From Planctomycetaceae bacterium (GTDB taxonomy: Bacteria > Planctomycetota > Planctomycetia > Pirellulales > Pirellulaceae), in the NCBI GenBank assembly GCA_007695205.1, contig REEF01000211.1, positions 1 through 7,294 of the forward strand: DNA of 7,294 nt, read 5' to 3'. The stretch's first letter is position 1. Each line of letters opens with the position of its first letter. This document shows, piece after piece, positions 6,501 to 7,294 of the stretch. A program made the translations under genes and the position numbers. Under the pieces are notes generated by a model that ran no database searches, was not told the origin of the DNA, and saw nothing but the letters and a program-made list of their open reading frames with translations.

Positions 6501-7294
6501 CTCCACCGGCTCGTAGGCATCGTCCACATCATGTACCCGGAACCCCATGCCGCCCGCCCCAACCAGCGACAAACCGCTCAGGGCATCTTCGTCCACAACC
6601 GTTGCCAGTTGTGCCGGAATCAAAATCTCAGGCGCCGTGTTTACCGGCAGCACCGTGATGGCCACTGTCGCCTGGCCGGTCAACGGCTCGCCCGGTGTTC
6701 CCGTATTGCCCAGGTCGTCGATTGTCAGCCTTAGCAGTTCCGGCGTCACCACCCCGCTGGGATGGCCCGAGTTGTAATGGGGATTCACGGTATATTGCAG
6801 GGTTGCCAACCCCGCGTTCAGATCGTCCAACGTTCCTTCAAAGACGAGCTGGCTGAAGGTGCCCAATAGCACGTCCTGCCAAGGTATTTGGTCACCGTCA
6901 TCGTCGAAGAACGTCAAGCGAGACATAGTGGCCGCAGTCATTGCCAGCGTCCCATGATCCACTTCGATGGTGACCCTTCCGATCCACTCAGGGTCGTAGA
7001 TAAACGTACCCGGCCCCGTGACCAGATCGCTGCGCGCGTCGACGTCGAACACCGTAAATGGCAACAGCAAGGGCGGCGCGTTTTCGCTGATCGTGACGTC
7101 CTCAGGACGCTCGACAACCTGCGGTGCGTCCTGCACAGGATGGACGGTAATGTCGACAGTCGCCATCGCTGTCATCGCAGTTGGAACGTTCGGATCTGTA
7201 TTCCCGGGTGGAGTCAGCAGGTCCGTGTTGCCCAGGTCATTGATCTCGACCGTCAACACGTCCGGAGTCAGTTCGTAATCCGGCACCACGCCCA
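534..7294 (-). CDS. Giant cadherin/Ig-like repeat protein with C-terminal dockerin (5'-partial)
   Basis: An uninterrupted frame of about 2,250 codons runs from the right edge to a TAA at 534-536. No true start is visible: the first possible start is a GTG at 7287-7289, it lies inside a repeat, and the frame is open upstream, so the gene is truncated by the window. Residues counted from that GTG: partial long repeat 1-59; six long beta-sandwich repeats from about 60, 223, 386, 561, 720 and 876; seven short repeats from 1030 to 1757; three divergent Ig/cadherin-like domains from 1758, 1854 and 1959; dockerin about 2056-2127; heptad-repeat linker 2143-2184; acidic tail to 2251. There is no enzyme motif and no membrane segment. 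The Asp-rich loops and cadherin-like linkers suggest a calcium-stiffened extracellular rod. Known family context: planctomycetes encode many such giant secreted proteins, and dockerins bind cohesins. An adhesive or surface-layer role is inference. Confidence 0.93.
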   Translation of the reverse strand, partial: GVVPDYELTPDVLTVEINDLGNTDLLTPPGNTDPNVPTAMTAMATVDITVHPVQDAPQVVERPEDVTISENAPPLLLPFTVFDVDARSDLVTGPGTFIYDPEWIGRVTIEVDHGTLAMTAATMSRLTFFDDDGDQIPWQDVLLGTFSQLVFEGTLDDLNAGLATLQYTVNPHYNSGHPSGVVTPELLRLTIDDLGNTGTPGEPLTGQATVAITVLPVNTAPEILIPAQLATVVDEDALSGLSLVGAGGMGFRVHDVDDAYEPVEILLQVTVSVQHGGLFMDLTGLEVIDQIPAGANEADVDAHQRLSVRGTIAQLNAALGALTYFGNQDFNTGTLPELLVIEVNDLGNSDYRTELNAANPDLTWALTDVRTIPLTVQPINDPPEIFFALPSGSSVAAYVVEDSATGVLLIDANGDGIRVDDLDDIHDPTDITLLVTLTATDGGMLLQSMERVTVVSSTPAYNPPTDLREPVVPGTWQTLQLLGTIADLNDVLATLQFFPDRNFNSEHQGYATVTVHVNDLGNTDKDTPPGNLDPNIATSYEAERVLSIYVGGINDPPTISLPPAQTVNESAHLVFSAANVPANAILVDDPDVLETPGGQLQVTISVSHGTLTLNDVSGLTFPLDINGDGLSNDTNNNGVIDEEEVVGIGFQQITLFGIPDDVNAALDGMFYQSLPNYYGMDHLVIVVSDQGYTGSGGVQVVSATLPITVIAVNSPPWVDLSGLPVNESGWVVGLEDTNLPLPGVRVGDPDRLPHPTTGALTEEVTVEVTLQVTQGTLSVRTDVPGGVVLVENNHSGTVVLIGKPTWINATLAHPSGVIYLGKQDYNDFSLEPKGTPNEILVVTVNDRGNVGIGGPLVVSESVTLSILPVNDPPRIQSTTQKTLLEDATNAYIPITVTDVDADENPADPLAAVTVTLRLTDAQGRPLTTAGTLAVSESVAGGIEHDVNGRISGNETAALTISGSPVAITNTFGATGGVHFLPAENFNGSLRLVATVEDHGNTDYRDDAPSLSHTVTVTINVTAVNDPPIALPQTVQTVEDHSVSITLTGDDGDPEVVQVLTFAIFDGPSFGTLTGFNPVTGQVTYTPDPDFAGTDTFTFTVTDDDRAGQPANLTSEPGTVTIIVAPVNKPPVAHPQEVTTAEDEPITITLTGDDGDPEVDQVLTFTITTPPQFGTLGIIDQATGAVSYTPNPDFNGTDSFAFTVTDDDQAGEPAGLTSDPAVVTINITPVNKPPIAHPQDDVKTGQNDSIVITLTGEDGDPEVQQVLTFAIISGPSHGTLSDFDPITGTVTYTPNFDYIGADSFEFTVTDDDQAGEPADLTSAPATVMIYITSVNRPPVAHPQNVETDEDQSVTITLTGDDGNPEVDQELTFTITSVPLYGTLTGFDPQTGIVTANGTVVYTPAPDYNGPDSFTFTVTDDDKAGEPVNLTSPPATVAITVNPVNKPPLADSQSVTMAEGTAQVIFLTGDDGDPEVDQVLTFTITTPPQHGTLGPINQTTGAVTYTPNPDYNGTDSFEFTVTDDDQAGPPYNLESQPATVTINVTPVNAPPVAHPQEVTTDEDQPISITLTGDDGDPEVDQVLTFTITTPPQFGTLGIINQATGVVTYTPNPDFNGTDSFAFTVTDDDQAGLPHHLTSPPATVTITVTPVNKPPVAHPQSVTTGIGSPRIITLTGDDGDPEVDQVLTFTITTPPQFGTLGPINQATGAVTYTPNAGYDGPDSFAFTVTDDAQAGAPANLTSDPATVTITVRSVNDPPVAHPDTYATDESVTLSVNAPGVLANDTDPDGDTLTAHLVDGPNYGTLTLNANGSFVYTPLDYYNGPDWFTYKASDGQLESNVTTVTITVNAVNNPPVLVDNRATTNQDQPLTFMGAALLGNARPGPEAPAGTVDDESDQTLSVIGVSPVSDQGGTVTFNASTGLITYTPPEGFSGEDQFTYTVTDDGIPPAQAEGTFSVTVVSTTFSTSHNLPVTVAMTPSTTNDVPEPEAGGDDSLLLVADQFGTPQFGTLSLQGNHVVYTPLSGYVGEDSFTYTIAATATSPAFTGTVHVTTVRGEWALFQNPVNPFDVNGDGHLTPLDALTLINYINQGNDPTIPAGTIGLPFLDVSGSGTIIPNDVLLVINELNRMAAQSSPEGEGEAEETVVNSQWAVGSGSLSIDSGQWSVSSAPLSVGIGPLSVGSGSLSVGSESSEDLLQDAYRIGSGDPGVTDDEDRESIYDDLSSDWLDLEDTLDDIAAELDDAQQASAADRLFATM
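537..731 (-). other. Acidic C-terminal tail of the giant protein
   Basis: The last 65 or so residues, after the 21-bp repeats, are rich in Asp and Glu: 'DDEDRESIYDDLSSDW' is followed by 'LDLEDTLDDIAAELDDAQQ' and the end 'ASAADRLFATM'. The final stretch could form a short amphipathic helix. There is no LPXTG-like, PEP-CTERM-like or membrane-spanning anchor, so attachment to the cell, if any, is not by those routes. It may be a sorting or interaction tail, but I recognise no named domain. Confidence 0.6.
738..863 (-). repeat. Six tandem 21-bp repeats encoding a 7-residue linker repeat
   Basis: On the plus strand the units start at 738, 759, 780, 801, 822 and 843, with a consensus close to ACTGCCMACYGACAACGRCCC. 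In the reading frame each gives seven residues, such as 'SGSLSVG', 'IGPLSVG' or 'SGQWSVS'. Units four and six carry a 'CCACTG' variant (Trp-Gln) where the others have 'CAACGR'. The block lies between the dockerin and the acidic tail and keeps the frame because the unit is a multiple of three. It probably forms a flexible Ser/Gly-rich linker. Such arrays often vary in copy number by slippage; that is inference here. Confidence 0.88.
909..1124 (-). other. Type I dockerin-like domain
   Basis: After 'FQNPVNPF' the protein has the calcium loop 'DVNGDGHLTPLD' followed by 'ALTLINYIN', the F-helix pattern of a dockerin or EF-hand. A second loop, 'DVSGSGTIIPND', is followed by 'VLLVINELNRM'. Loop one has the ideal D-x-N-x-D-G ligands. 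Loop two has Ser at positions 3 and 5, so its calcium binding may be weaker. The 'NP-DVN-DG-TP-DAL-x-IN' wording is frequent in planctomycete secreted proteins. In the best known systems dockerins dock onto cohesin modules; no cohesin is recognisable in this window. Confidence 0.9.
1125..1730 (-). other. Two divergent Ig/cadherin-like domains before the dockerin
   Basis: The first (about 1416..1730) starts 'DNRATTNQDQ' and has 'GLITYTPPEGFSGEDQFTYT' as its C-terminal strands, with the usual VTDDG loop. The second (about 1125..1415) is more divergent. It has 'FGTLSLQGNHVVYTPLSGY' and 'GEDSFTYT' but an unusual proline- and glycine-rich N-terminal half ('DVPEPEAGGDDS'). Both retain the beta-strand pattern Y-T-P then D-x-F-x-Y-T seen in the other short domains. 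They connect the repeat rod to the dockerin. Confidence 0.75.
1731..2018 (-). other. VCBS/cadherin-like domain of a different subtype
   Basis: This 96-residue unit opens with 'PDTYATDES' and carries 'GVLANDTDPDGDTLTA', then 'GTLTLNANGSFVYTP' and 'FTYKASDG', ending at 'NNPPVLV'. That series is the classic signature of bacterial VCBS/Big_9-type Ig-fold repeats. It lacks the 'TGDDGDPEV' core of the preceding seven units, so it is a separate lineage of domain in the same rod, not another copy. Confidence 0.85.
2019..4202 (-). repeat. Seven tandem short Ig/cadherin-like repeats of about 103 residues
   Basis: Cutting before each 'PQ' that follows a 'PP-x-AH' linker gives units at 3894..4202, 3585..3893, 3273..3584, 2946..3272, 2637..2945, 2328..2636 and 2019..2327; the fifth begins 'SQ' after 'PPLAD'. 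Five are exactly 309 bp, the third is 312 bp and the fourth 327 bp. Each has 'ITLTGDDGDPEV-Q-LTF' or a close variant, then 'P-x-x-GTL', 'TG-V-YTP', 'D-F-FTVTDD-x-AG' and 'ATVTI-V-x-VN-PP'. The layout is that of the bacterial tandem-95/VCBS-like Ig-fold domains. The second and sixth units differ at about 14 of 103 residues by my alignment and share long runs of near-identical DNA, so duplication or gene conversion was recent relative to the long-repeat array. Confidence 0.9.
4203..7294 (-). repeat. Array of long cadherin/Ig-like repeats (six complete, one partial)
   Basis: Repeat boundaries set at the 'VN-x-PP' or similar linkers give units at 6624..7112, 6135..6623, 5610..6134, 5133..5609, 4665..5132 and 4203..4664 (163, 163, 175, 159, 156 and 154 residues), with a partial unit from 7113 to the edge. 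The common plan is an acidic 'ED' or 'NES' start, a 'V-V-HGTL' type strand, a 'G-x-x-x-x-LN-x-x-L-x-x-L-x-Y' segment, and a D-x-GN(T/S) motif near the end, as in 'VNDLGNTD'. The fourth unit (5133..5609) keeps only a variant of that motif, 'SDQGYTG'. Sequence identity between units is low, so these are older duplications than the short repeats that follow. The plan matches the cadherin-like beta-sandwich domains of giant bacterial surface proteins. The exact family cannot be fixed by eye. Confidence 0.85.
5361..5423 (-). other. EF-hand/thrombospondin-3-like calcium loops inside a long repeat
   Basis: Within the fourth complete long repeat the protein reads 'DINGDGLSNDTNNNGVIDEE' and continues with a further Glu. 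The spacing D-x-N-x-D-G followed by N-x-N-x-N-G-x-I-D-E-E resembles paired calcium-binding loops of the kind found in thrombospondin type 3 and free EF-hand repeats. The other long repeats have no matching paired loop at this place; a lone 'DANGDG' occurs in the third. Calcium binding is inferred from residue pattern only. Confidence 0.6.

Noticed and set aside
7287..7289. GTG as the real start of the giant gene
   Set aside because: It lies in the middle of a repeat just before the D-x-GN strand, has no signal peptide after it, and the frame is open to the edge; the start is outside the window.

Overview
This 7.3 kb window is almost entirely coding, and all of it reads on the minus strand. 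It holds the 3' part of one giant repeat-protein gene (534..7294, 5' end outside the window). About 70 bases downstream, a second gene begins that encodes a secreted protein (3..464) and runs off the left edge. The best guess for the organism is a planctomycete, probably of the Pirellulales type. The reasons are a GC-rich sequence, a giant extracellular protein built from cadherin/Ig-like repeats with a C-terminal type I dockerin, a secreted neighbour with a long basic n-region in its signal peptide, and weak or absent Shine-Dalgarno sequences. This is inference from style, not from a marker gene.

Layout in reading direction, right to left. (1) 4203..7294: six complete long beta-sandwich repeats of 154-175 residues plus a partial one at the edge; most carry a D-x-GN motif near their end and most finish in a 'VN-x-PP'-like linker. 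(2) 2019..4202: seven short repeats, five of them exactly 309 bp, with 'TGDDGDPEV', 'Y-T-P' and 'F-TVTDD' motifs. (3) 1125..2018: three more divergent Ig/cadherin-like domains. (4) About 909..1124: a dockerin. (5) 534..908: a tail containing six 21-bp tandem repeats and a strongly acidic end. The stop codon is followed by an 11-bp perfect hairpin (490..521), then the start of the second gene.

The second gene encodes a signal peptide and about 40 residues of unrecognised mature protein. Its frame then passes through a small structured repeat element (57..229). This element has near-perfect 20-bp inverted ends and two 54-bp direct repeats, each with a hairpin, so the gene may be an altered or disrupted copy.

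The two genes share strand, frame and a short spacer, so co-transcription is plausible. Both products are predicted to be exported (for the giant protein this rests on its domains, since its N-terminus is not visible). A role in cell-surface attachment or matrix building fits but is not shown. I see no tRNA, rRNA, CRISPR array, transposase or integrase. The items most worth a second look are the small repeat element, the 21-bp coding repeat and the higher-order pattern among the short domains.
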